A stretch of DNA of 64,000 nucleotides from Chryseosolibacter sp036402115. Its GTDB lineage: Bacteria; Bacteroidota; Bacteroidia; Cytophagales; Cyclobacteriaceae. Below, piece by piece: positions 7,570 to 15,478 of this stretch. A model generated the notes under the pieces. That model made no database searches. It was given only the letters and a program-made list of their open reading frames with translations, and had not been told where the DNA came from. The translations under genes and the position numbers were made by a program. The stretch is taken from the NCBI GenBank assembly GCA_036402115.1, contig DASWTM010000021.1, forward strand, positions 10,747-74,746, written 5' to 3'. How positions within the stretch are numbered: the stretch's first letter is position 1; every line of letters starts with the position of its first letter.

Positions 7570-8968
7570 CCAGTTTATACACCCGGAAGGTGTCGGAATC
7601 GTAGCTTATGGGGTAATGAAGGTTTACATCCCCATACAGTTTCTTTGCAACCACCAGGAATTTTGCTCCACGATTTATTTTGTCCGTGAGGTATTCAGAA
7701 GTGAAGTCGCTGTTCGGGCCAGTCCATCCGCGTCTGTGAGCGAAATACATGAACGTAGGGTTGCCAGGTTCTCCGTTTACAATAATCAAATCATTGCGTT
7801 TTGAAAGTGTGTCAAGTATTGCTTCGATGCCGGCCAGCGATGCAAATGGTTCTTTGATACGGAAGTCGGAGAACTGGTCGCCAACACTTTCAGCGCAAAT
7901 GACTACGATTACTAACGTAGATGCTTTTCGGAAAGGGAGCTGATCCACACCGCAGGCAACAAGGAATGTGAAGGCCGGAATCATCGTTAGGATATAGTAG
8001 TGATCTCCAACCATGTAGGAACCGGTCCTTGCGATCATCGTCAGGTAAGATAGAAAAGGCAAGCTAAAAATTCCGAGTATAAGCCATTGTTTTCGGGCAA
8101 CAAGAACCACGAGTGAAACCACGAACGCAACGGCTCCAACGTATTTTAATGGCGATACGAATAGGCGTCTCAGTACAGCCTTCCAGTCGCGAACGATATT
8201 TTCAAATCCTTGTTCATATGACATGCCCATAAAGAAGTGGGCACCGGAACCATGCATTGCATTCAGGTGGGGAACCCACCAGAAGTACCACGCCACAACC
8301 AGGCAAAAGATCAATGCCGAGGCAAGTGACAAGATCAATTTGCGCTGAAGAGCGATCGTCTTGTCTAAGAGCGGAAGTGCAAGTACCGTAAGCAATGATG
8401 CCGCGATAATTTTCGACAGACATCCCAATGAGCCAAGTAATACGAATAGCAGGAGGTGAACAATCTTTCCTTCGAAGAGATATCGAAGAGCGTAATACAA
8501 CGCTATGATACAGAGCGAGGCTGCAAACACGTCCGGAATGATTTTACGGCTATAGGAAAACCAGAATGACGACATGAGTAAAATCGTTGAAGTCAACGCC
8601 AGGGTTTCACTGAAGCGCATGCGGATAACGTTGAAAAAATAGAACGCACCAATCGATGAGAAGAGCAATACGATAAGCCTGCCATACCAATGGTCGTAAC
8701 CGAATAGTACGGAACACAGGTAAATCAAATAATTCAGCAAAGGAAATTCAGATCCGGCTATTCCGCTTTTGTCACCAGCAAGGTCGATCCTTGGATAGAA
8801 AATGTTTGCATCGATCTCATAGAAATTCCGTGCGATTGCTGCGCCATCGGTTTGTCTCCAGCTGTGAGCAAGTTCAAGGGGTGGAGACGTAATGGCGTAC
8901 AGGCGCGCCACGAAGAAAAGTACAATCCAGAAACGTACATCTTTCAGCAGGGGCCAGCGTTCAGTCAT
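7562..8968 (-). CDS. GT-C (GT39/ArnT-like) membrane glycosyltransferase
   Basis: A 468-residue polytopic membrane protein. After a short N-terminus the first helix is followed by a large periplasmic loop with ELAHSWRQTDGAAIARNFYE and GSEFPLLNYLIYL, which is the arrangement of GT-C enzymes (ArnT/PMT-like) that use polyprenyl-phosphate sugars on the outer face of the membrane. It is a clear paralogue of the plus-strand protein at 9913-11340: SGIAGSEFPLLNYL against SGIVGSEFPIFNYL, and YGRLIVLLFSS against YGRLINLIVSS. The ATG at 8968 (MTERWP) is preferred to a TTG 36 bases upstream. Donor and acceptor are unknown. Confidence 0.72.
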   Translation of the reverse strand: MTERWPLLKDVRFWIVLFFVARLYAITSPPLELAHSWRQTDGAAIARNFYEIDANIFYPRIDLAGDKSGIAGSEFPLLNYLIYLCSVLFGYDHWYGRLIVLLFSSIGAFYFFNVIRMRFSETLALTSTILLMSSFWFSYSRKIIPDVFAASLCIIALYYALRYLFEGKIVHLLLFVLLGSLGCLSKIIAASLLTVLALPLLDKTIALQRKLILSLASALIFCLVVAWYFWWVPHLNAMHGSGAHFFMGMSYEQGFENIVRDWKAVLRRLFVSPLKYVGAVAFVVSLVVLVARKQWLILGIFSLPFLSYLTMIARTGSYMVGDHYYILTMIPAFTFLVACGVDQLPFRKASTLVIVVICAESVGDQFSDFRIKEPFASLAGIEAILDTLSKRNDLIIVNGEPGNPTFMYFAHRRGWTGPNSDFTSEYLTDKINRGAKFLVVAKKLYGDVNLHYPISYDSDTFRVYKLVN

Positions 8969-9030
8969 ATGCCAGGTTGAGGTTATGCGGTTCTCAGGTG
9001 ACAAATATAAAAAGTGTAGATACTTAAAAT

Positions 9031-9759
9031 CTATTTAGTGATTTTTGGATGCTCGAACACATAACTCGTCCGGCCGGGATGCATCGTCAATCCCTTCACC
9101 TCTGTGCAGGACAATAAGAGAGACGCGCCAATTTGTTCCATATCGGAAGATGAAAGTGCCAGTAGTTGCGTTTCTTTCGAGATGTCGCGGTAATTTGAAG
9201 TGAAGATATGGGTTAAGAATTTGCCAAGCGCCAGAAGTCGGAACCGCAGAAAGCTGTGAAGGAGCAGCGCTACACCATCGGACATTCGTGAGCCGGTTGG
9301 CTGAATTACATCGGCAACTACCATCTTCCCTTCGCATGACAAATAGCCTGCGAGTAGTTTAAGCAGGGTTTGAAGTTCGTGCACACTTGGAAAGTATTGC
9401 GATATGCTGAGCAGGATGATGTAGTCAAATTTTTTTTCGCCAACCAGTTCGGTGTCTAAGATGATGCGATTTTTTTCTACATCTTCTGTCACAACAATAA
9501 ACTTTCCGGATGGAAATTTTTCCCTACACTCGCGGATAAACTCTTCGTTAATGTCTGCTCCAGTCAGTTTAATTTGTTTGTCAGCAAGGTACTCAGCCAT
9601 AAACCCTGGCCCGCAACCATAATCGAAAATCGCGTCCGTGGATTTCAATGAATACTGGCGATCCATCTTCTTAATAAAATATGATGTGCTGAGCTTCATG
9701 ATCTCGTGCGTAGATGAATCCTGTTTTTTCCAGAAGTTACTCCATACGGTTGCTGTCAT
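9031..9759 (-). CDS. Class I SAM-dependent methyltransferase
   Basis: A 242-residue cytoplasmic protein with the Rossmann-type methyltransferase signature: motif I FDYGCGPGFMAEYLADK (about residues 45-61), an acidic residue at the end of beta 2 (TGADIN), and a motif IV-like DYIILLSISQYFPS. It probably methylates a sugar or lipid-linked intermediate. It sits between the two divergent GT-C paralogues, 62 bases upstream of the first on the same strand, so the two may be co-transcribed. The substrate cannot be read from the sequence. Confidence 0.78.
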   Translation of the reverse strand: MTATVWSNFWKKQDSSTHEIMKLSTSYFIKKMDRQYSLKSTDAIFDYGCGPGFMAEYLADKQIKLTGADINEEFIRECREKFPSGKFIVVTEDVEKNRIILDTELVGEKKFDYIILLSISQYFPSVHELQTLLKLLAGYLSCEGKMVVADVIQPTGSRMSDGVALLLHSFLRFRLLALGKFLTHIFTSNYRDISKETQLLALSSSDMEQIGASLLLSCTEVKGLTMHPGRTSYVFEHPKITK

Positions 9760-9912
9760 GCCTCAATATATCTGTGAAAGGTATATGTTCATCTGAAAAT
9801 GATCTGTTTTTTTGCTTTGCTTTTGATTTTTCGCTACTTGCGATTACATATTTATGACCGGGCGACTGCGGATCGGTATGCTCACCGCGAGCGCTATTAT
9901 CTCTGATAATCA

Positions 9913-11340
9913 ATGATTACTACTAACCGCTTTTTTAGTGTGAACCTGCTGAAGAAAGCCGAGTTCTGGATCATTCTGTTTTTCCTGCTTCGGCTTTACG
10001 GTATTATGCATCCTCCGCTGGAAGTGCTGCATAATATTCGGCAAACAGACACGCTCATGATCGCACGAAATTTTCATGAGCGCGACAACAGCATCTTTTT
10101 CCCGATGGCAGATGTTGCTGGCGAAAAATCAGGTATTGTAGGAAGTGAGTTCCCCATCTTTAATTATTTGATAGCGCTCGTTGCTGATCTCTTCGGTTTT
10201 GACGACTGGTACGGCAGGCTCATTAATCTGATTGTTTCTTCGCTCGGCATCTGGTTCTTTTATAAATTAATTCGGAAGTATTTTGGTGAGGCTGCCGGGT
10301 TCAATGCAGCTATCCTTCTCCTCGTTTCCCTTTGGCTCATCTATTCCCGTAAAACGATGCCTGATACGTTTGCTGCGTCTTTGTGCATTATCAGCGTTTA
10401 TTATGCAATGGAATTTCTAGACCACGGGAAGTGGCATCAGTTCATACTGTATTTCCTGCTGGGCGCTGCGGGTGCGTTAAGCAAAGTGTCTGCTATTCCA
10501 ATCCTCTCGGTACTGGCCGTGCCGGTCTTCTTCGGATCGTTTATCACGCAAAGGAAAGTCGGACTTGTTGCAGCAGGCCTTGTCATTTTGTCGGCTGTCA
10601 TTGGATGGTACTATTACTGGGTTCCCTACCTCAATGAGACTTACGGATACACGATGTTTTTCATGGGGATGTCATTCGTTGACGGCATCAAGGACACATT
10701 CGTATACCTGCCTGACGTGCTTGCAAGGTTTTACGGCACAGCCTTAAAATACACCGGCTTCGGTGCCTGGTGTGTCGGCATCACGCTTCTCGTGGTAAAT
10801 AAAAAATGGTTACCACTTGCAATTTTTGGTGTACTGTTCTGCGCCCATTGGTTAGTCATTTTTAAGGTAGGTGGTACATTTGGGTCGAATGAATATTATG
10901 TACTCGTAGTTATCCCCGCGATGGCGTTTATTGCAGGTGTTGGTCTTGCCGAAATCCGAAATCCGAAAATCGTAATGGCTATATTACTCGTGGTGGCGAT
11001 TGAGGGCATCGCTAACCGCATTCACGACTTCCGGGTAAAAGAACCTATCCGCGTCATGCTGCAGCTTGAAGGCATCATGGATACAGTTTCAGACCGCACT
11101 GACCTTATCGCAATAAATGGACGAAAAGACGCCAACGGCACAGCGATGTTTTTTGCGCACAGACGTGGCTGGCTGGTGCATAATGATGACCTCCTCCTCG
11201 AGCATTACAGGAATGACCTGATTAATAAAGGCTGCAAATACTTCCTCATTGTAAAGTTAAGAGGCTGGGAAGGTGATTTGACACTGCCCTATGAAGAGGT
11301 TTATAATTCAGAAGCATTTAGGATTTACAAATGCAGATAA
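9913..11340 (+). CDS. GT-C (GT39/ArnT-like) membrane glycosyltransferase, paralogue
   Basis: A 475-residue polytopic membrane protein with the same plan as the minus-strand gene at 7562-8968: helix, periplasmic loop with EVLHNIRQTDTLMIARNFHE, then GSEFPIFNYLIALVADLFG, many helices, and a soluble C-terminal part ending in EAFRIYKC. GT-C enzymes transfer sugars from polyprenyl-phosphate donors in the periplasm. The following GT2 gene overlaps its 3' end by 10 bases and could make such a donor, so the pair forms a plausible modification cassette like GtrB/GtrC. The start is the ATG at 9913, which overlaps the stop of a 20-codon mini-ORF. Confidence 0.72.
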   Translation: MITTNRFFSVNLLKKAEFWIILFFLLRLYGIMHPPLEVLHNIRQTDTLMIARNFHERDNSIFFPMADVAGEKSGIVGSEFPIFNYLIALVADLFGFDDWYGRLINLIVSSLGIWFFYKLIRKYFGEAAGFNAAILLLVSLWLIYSRKTMPDTFAASLCIISVYYAMEFLDHGKWHQFILYFLLGAAGALSKVSAIPILSVLAVPVFFGSFITQRKVGLVAAGLVILSAVIGWYYYWVPYLNETYGYTMFFMGMSFVDGIKDTFVYLPDVLARFYGTALKYTGFGAWCVGITLLVVNKKWLPLAIFGVLFCAHWLVIFKVGGTFGSNEYYVLVVIPAMAFIAGVGLAEIRNPKIVMAILLVVAIEGIANRIHDFRVKEPIRVMLQLEGIMDTVSDRTDLIAINGRKDANGTAMFFAHRRGWLVHNDDLLLEHYRNDLINKGCKYFLIVKLRGWEGDLTLPYEEVYNSEAFRIYKCR

Positions 11341-12335
11341 ATTTGGAAACAACCGGCACCGTGGCACTTGCACAAAAAAATCGCATTGTTTCATTTGTTA
11401 TTCCCGTATGGAATGAGGCCGACAATATCGAAAAGCTGTATGCGGAATTAAAGACTGTTCTTCCACGCGATCGCTATAACTACAATTTCATTTTTGTAGA
11501 TGACGGAAGTACAGATCGGTCACTTGAGATTATCAAGCAACTTTCAACACGAGATCCCGCTGTTTTTTATATTGAACTTTCACGAAACTTCGGCCATCAG
11601 TACGCATTGAAAGCAGGGCTGGACCGATCAGCGGGAGATGCAGTTATTTCTATGGACTGCGATTTGCAGCACCCGCCTGAAGTAGTGCTGCAATTGATCA
11701 CCAAATGGGAGCAAGGGTTTGACATCGTTTACACTACGCGCGCTGAGGACAAAAATCTTCCATGGTTGAAGCGAAAATCTTCATCTTTTTTTTACTCGTT
11801 GCTAAACTGGCTCTCGGATTTGAATTTAGAGCAAGGAACTGCGGACTTCCGGCTGATGAGTCGCAACGCCCTTGATGCGTTCATGCAGTTGAACGAAAGC
11901 GAATTGTTTATCAGAGGGCTGGTCAAGTGGTCAGGCTTTCGTCAAATCGCCATTGAATACATGCCACGAGGCCGCTATGCAGGAGAATCGAAGTATAGTA
12001 TTAAGAAGATGCTTTCGCTTGCACTACGAGGTATCACTTCGTTTAGCGTGAAGCCCTTGCGCTTAATGGCATACCTCGGCATGATGTTGTTCCTTTTCTC
12101 ATTAATCCTCATTCCTTATCCCATCATCAGCTATATGATGGGACGCGCAGTTTCCGGTTGGTCGTCACTAATGATCGTGACCATTTTCTTTGGAAGCCTG
12201 CAAATGTTAATGCTGGGAATTCTCGGGTTATACATTAGTAAAATCGCCATACAATCAAAGCAACGACCGTTGTACTTTATCAGGGATACGAATTACGCTG
12301 TGCAGAGGAGAGAAGCGTTTGAAAAGATGCCATGA
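11331..12335 (+). CDS. Polyprenyl-phosphate glycosyltransferase, GT2 (GtrB/ArnC/DPM1-like)
   Basis: A 334-residue family 2 glycosyltransferase. The N-terminal GT-A domain has IPVWNEADNIEKL, the DDGSTD motif and the metal-binding MDCDLQHPPEV (DxD equivalent DCD), followed by RNFGHQYALKAGLD. Two C-terminal transmembrane hairpin helices (about 240-262 and 278-302) are typical of enzymes that load a sugar onto undecaprenyl phosphate. It overlaps the upstream GT-C gene by 10 bases and the downstream deacetylase by 4 bases (ATGA), so the three form a tight translational unit. Sugar donor unknown. Confidence 0.85.
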   Translation: MQINLETTGTVALAQKNRIVSFVIPVWNEADNIEKLYAELKTVLPRDRYNYNFIFVDDGSTDRSLEIIKQLSTRDPAVFYIELSRNFGHQYALKAGLDRSAGDAVISMDCDLQHPPEVVLQLITKWEQGFDIVYTTRAEDKNLPWLKRKSSSFFYSLLNWLSDLNLEQGTADFRLMSRNALDAFMQLNESELFIRGLVKWSGFRQIAIEYMPRGRYAGESKYSIKKMLSLALRGITSFSVKPLRLMAYLGMMLFLFSLILIPYPIISYMMGRAVSGWSSLMIVTIFFGSLQMLMLGILGLYISKIAIQSKQRPLYFIRDTNYAVQRREAFEKMP

Positions 12336-13114
12336 ACAGGATTTTGCTCTCATTTGACATCGAAGAATTTGATATGCCATTCGAATATGGCAAGCAGTTG
12401 CCGTTGAGTCAGCAAATTGAATGCTCACGGCTTGGTACCGCTGCAATTTTAGACTTGCTGGCCGAGCAAAATGTCAAAGCAACTTTTTTCAGCACGGTTG
12501 TTTATGCCCAACATGCACAGGACCAGATTGCGCGCATTATTAATTCCGGGCACGAACTTGCATCGCATAGCTATTATCATTCACGGTTTGCGGTTGAAGA
12601 CCTTCATGCTTCCCGGCTCGAACTTGAAAAAATAAGTGGGACTCCTGTGGTTGGCTTTCGCATGCCTCGGATGCAGCCCGTGTCAAACGAATTGCTGTAT
12701 ACAGCGGGATACGAATACAACTCTTCGCTGAATCCAACATATCTGCCGGGGCGATACAATAATTTCTTTCAGCCGCGGCTGGTGCACCGCAAAAACAACC
12801 TCTTCATTGTGCCAGCATCTGTGACACCAATTCTGCGTATGCCGCTGTTTTGGCTTGCATTTCACAATTGTCCACTTAGCATCTACCAGGCAGCATGCGC
12901 CATAACCTTGAAAACTGACGGATATTTGAATTTATATTTCCACCCCTGGGAATTTATTGACCTTACCAATGCAGCATATGGATTGCCTTCGTATGTATCG
13001 AGGAATTCAGGAAGGCAGATGATCAATCGTTTTCGCGCCCTCTTGACCTGGCTTAAAAATAGAGATGCAGCGTTTAGTCGAATCAGTGAATTTGTCAGGG
13101 AATACAAAAACTGA
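12332..13114 (+). CDS. Polysaccharide deacetylase (NodB-like, CE4)
   Basis: A 260-residue protein of the polysaccharide deacetylase superfamily, with no visible signal peptide. LSFDIEEFD at the N-terminus corresponds to the catalytic TFDDG strand, HELASHSYYH (about residues 73-82) carries the metal-binding His-x3-His, and FHPWEF near residue 213 matches the C-terminal His motif. GFRMPRMQPV corresponds to the RxP motif. Proteins of this short cytoplasmic type in glycan loci de-N-acetylate sugar intermediates. The start codon overlaps the upstream stop (ATGA). Confidence 0.8.
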   Translation: MNRILLSFDIEEFDMPFEYGKQLPLSQQIECSRLGTAAILDLLAEQNVKATFFSTVVYAQHAQDQIARIINSGHELASHSYYHSRFAVEDLHASRLELEKISGTPVVGFRMPRMQPVSNELLYTAGYEYNSSLNPTYLPGRYNNFFQPRLVHRKNNLFIVPASVTPILRMPLFWLAFHNCPLSIYQAACAITLKTDGYLNLYFHPWEFIDLTNAAYGLPSYVSRNSGRQMINRFRALLTWLKNRDAAFSRISEFVREYKN

Positions 13115-13143
13115 TTGCGCTATCGTTCGATGAACCTGAATAA

Positions 13144-13175
13144 TTGGCATAAATTCGCCCTCAAAAATAGATTTG
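13144..13175 (+). promoter_or_regulatory. Promoter of wlbA
   Basis: TTG at 13144-13146 (-33) and TAGATTTG at 13168-13175 (-7, consensus TAnnTTTG) are separated by 21 bases. The predicted start of transcription falls at or next to the wlbA ATG at 13180, so the message would be leaderless or nearly so. Motif-based inference. Confidence 0.45.
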
Positions 13176-13179
13176 AAAG

Positions 13180-14079
13180 ATGAAGAGATTTGCGTTGATC
13201 GGTGCAGCCGGATACATTGCACCACGCCACATGAAGGCTATCAAAGAAACCGGAAACATACTGGTGGCCGCCCTTGACAAAACTGACAATGTAGGTATCC
13301 TCGACTCCTATTTTCCAACAGCTGATTTCTTCACGGAGTTTGAGCGGTTTGACCGTCATCTGGATAAACTAAAAAGACAAGGCAGTAAAGTTGATTATGT
13401 GAGTATTTGCTCACCGAATTACCTTCACGACTCTCACATACGGTTTGGATTACGTCATGGCGCCCATGCAATTTGCGAGAAACCGCTGGTACTCAATCCG
13501 TGGAATGCGGATGCCTTGCAGGAGATCGAAGCTGAAACCGGCCAAAAGGTTTACACCATTCTTCAGTTGCGGCTTCATCCTTCTATCATCGCACTTAGGG
13601 AACAAATTAAAAATGGGCCGGCAGATAAAATATATGATGTAAACCTGCAGTATGTGACTTCGAGAGGAAACTGGTACCATGTAAGCTGGAAGGGCGATCA
13701 ATCGAAGTCGGGCGGCATTGCAACCAATATTGGCATTCACTTCTTTGACATGTTGATTTGGATCTTCGGAGATGTTAAATCACATGAGGTAAGCTCGATG
13801 AGTCAGAATTCTGCGCGCGGCTTTCTGGAACTCGAGCGCGCCCGGGTGAGATGGATGTTGAGCATAGATGTGAATGACGTGCCTGAGGCGGTTCGGCAAA
13901 AAGGTGTCCGCACGTATCGATCATTGACGCTTGAGGAAAAGGAAATTGAGTTTTCCGAGGGATTCACCGATCTCCATACGAAAAGTTACCAGCAAATTCT
14001 TGCCGGCAATGGTTTTGGTATCCGGGAAGCGAGAAAATCGATTGATCTGGTTCACGCCATTCGCAATAGCAAAATTTAG
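13180..14079 (+). CDS. wlbA: UDP-GlcNAcA 3-dehydrogenase, Gfo/Idh/MocA family (WlbA/WbpB)
   Basis: A 299-residue NAD-dependent oxidoreductase that oxidises C3 of UDP-N-acetylglucosaminuronic acid. The N-terminal Rossmann fold reads ALIGAAGYIAPRHMKAIK, and LVAALDKTDNVGILDSYFP is almost diagnostic of WlbA/WbpB. The family catalytic Lys is in CEKPLVLNPWN (about residues 99-109), and NIGIHFFDMLIWIFG is the usual substrate-binding helix. It works between the TviB/WbpO-like dehydrogenase (3561) and the WbpE-like aminotransferase (5864), but is separated from them by the GT-C/GT2/deacetylase block and appears to have its own promoter. Confidence 0.93.
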   Translation: MKRFALIGAAGYIAPRHMKAIKETGNILVAALDKTDNVGILDSYFPTADFFTEFERFDRHLDKLKRQGSKVDYVSICSPNYLHDSHIRFGLRHGAHAICEKPLVLNPWNADALQEIEAETGQKVYTILQLRLHPSIIALREQIKNGPADKIYDVNLQYVTSRGNWYHVSWKGDQSKSGGIATNIGIHFFDMLIWIFGDVKSHEVSSMSQNSARGFLELERARVRWMLSIDVNDVPEAVRQKGVRTYRSLTLEEKEIEFSEGFTDLHTKSYQQILAGNGFGIREARKSIDLVHAIRNSKI

Positions 14080-14080
14080 C

Positions 14081-14088
14081 TATTTTTG
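14081..14088 (+). promoter_or_regulatory. Possible -7 box upstream of the polymerase/flippase genes
   Basis: TATTTTTG matches TAnnTTTG immediately after the wlbA stop. It lies about 18 bases before a 45-codon small ORF that in turn overlaps the start of the polymerase gene at 14240. No clear -33 element is present. Weak evidence. Confidence 0.3.
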
Positions 14089-14105
14089 CGTCCCAAATCG
14101 ATTGG

Positions 14106-14243
14106 ATGAAACGACCCCACACTCTCTGCCGTTCGCTGGTTAAAGCAGTTGACGGGAAAAATTTTGAAACGGTTTGCATACTTCAGGGTGTATGCACTGA
14201 GTTGGCTTCCTCATCCTTGCGTGATTTAGCGCAATCTCCATGA
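14106..14243 (+). CDS. Possible 45-residue small ORF coupled to the polymerase gene
   Basis: An ATG at 14106 opens a 45-codon frame that ends with TGA at 14241-14243, overlapping the ATG (14240) of the next gene as ATGA. The peptide (beginning MKRPHTLCRSLVKAVDGKNF) is not recognised and has no membrane segment or signal. The overlap would allow translational coupling. It could equally be a remnant of an older gene or a chance frame in a 160-base gap. It sits just downstream of a possible -7 box. Confidence 0.25.
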   Translation: MKRPHTLCRSLVKAVDGKNFETVCILQGVCTELASSSLRDLAQSP

Positions 14244-15478
14244 CCGAAATTCCTCAACATACGAATCCCTCCCGCGCTGAAATCACTCTTCAAGCAGTGC
14301 TAAAGATTGCATTGGCAGCGTACATTATGTGTCTGCCGTTGTCACCGCGAATCAGCAATTACACGTTAATTGCATTGGGTGTGTTAGCCCTCGGATTGGC
14401 GATTGTTTCCCGACAAAAGGTTAAGCCTTTGTCACCTGCTTTTTATTTTTTGGCTGCCGCTTATGTCGTTCGTGTCATTTCAATTTTCCATGCTGAGAAT
14501 TTTCCAAATGCTGCGCTCGCACTGGAAATTGAATCAACGATGGTAGCGATCCCCCTCGTGTTCAGTTTACTGCCGCAGACGCGCACGTTTGTGCGGATAA
14601 GTGTATGGGGTTTTGCCGCGATGTGTTTTTTGACGATGGTGTACGCTTTTGTGCAATTAGGCATTTACCTGAACACAACCTCACCCTGGTCATTTGCTGA
14701 GTATAGCTACTTTCACTTCCATCCTAAATGGTTCTGGATCAACACACGGTACTTTGCGCAGAACATGTTGACATGGGATTACGCCCACTACTCTTTCCTG
14801 AGCCTCATGGTCATTTATGGGATTCACCTCATTTACGCACTGGATGCGAAAACAAAGGTTGAAAAGATTTTTCTCGTTATCTATTCACTGATAACGTTCC
14901 TTTTTATCGTGTACACCGGCTCGCGTATTGGTATGATCGTGCTTATCTGCTTGGCGCTTACTTATGCCTTTTTAGCGAAATCAGATTTACTTTTTCGCTA
15001 CTGGCGGGCAGGCCTGGTGCTAATAGTTGGCAGCATTGTGGGCGCCATTGTCTTATTCCTAAGCATAGGGAAAAGTCTCGATTACGTTCGTCATCATTTT
15101 CAATGGATGGCAGTGAAAGCGTTTCTTGAAAAACCTTTTTTCGGTTACGGAACGGCTTCGGGTAAGGAACTAATGAGGGATCCTGCTTTTGAAGAACAAA
15201 TCGGGTATACCGTTAACCACCCGCATAACCAATTCCTCAGTGAGCTTTTGCAATTTGGTGTGCTCGGGTCAATACCATTTTTCCTATTCATTGCCGCCCT
15301 GTTCAAACAATCACTTCACCAACGAAACACAGCCCTTCTTGCGCTGATGATTTCCTGTGTTTTGCTAATGTTAACTGAAAGTCCGCTTGCCTCAAACAAG
15401 GGCAGCATGCCTATGTTTACGGCCCTTTGCATTACCTTTTCTATCAGCCTTGTTTCGCATAAACGCAAGCAGGTATGA
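14240..15478 (+). CDS. O-antigen polymerase/ligase family protein (Wzy/WaaL)
   Basis: A 412-residue protein with about 11-12 transmembrane helices and a larger periplasmic loop (about residues 275-340) containing KPFFGYGTASGKE and NHPHNQFLSELLQFGVLG. This is the O-antigen ligase family signature (PF04932-like) with its conserved His near the loop end. Such proteins either polymerise lipid-linked repeat units (Wzy) or ligate the chain to lipid A-core (WaaL). The neighbouring Wzx flippase (4-base overlap) favours Wzy, but sequence cannot decide. A second protein of this family is encoded at 30441-31613. Confidence 0.8.
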   Translation: MTEIPQHTNPSRAEITLQAVLKIALAAYIMCLPLSPRISNYTLIALGVLALGLAIVSRQKVKPLSPAFYFLAAAYVVRVISIFHAENFPNAALALEIESTMVAIPLVFSLLPQTRTFVRISVWGFAAMCFLTMVYAFVQLGIYLNTTSPWSFAEYSYFHFHPKWFWINTRYFAQNMLTWDYAHYSFLSLMVIYGIHLIYALDAKTKVEKIFLVIYSLITFLFIVYTGSRIGMIVLICLALTYAFLAKSDLLFRYWRAGLVLIVGSIVGAIVLFLSIGKSLDYVRHHFQWMAVKAFLEKPFFGYGTASGKELMRDPAFEEQIGYTVNHPHNQFLSELLQFGVLGSIPFFLFIAALFKQSLHQRNTALLALMISCVLLMLTESPLASNKGSMPMFTALCITFSISLVSHKRKQV

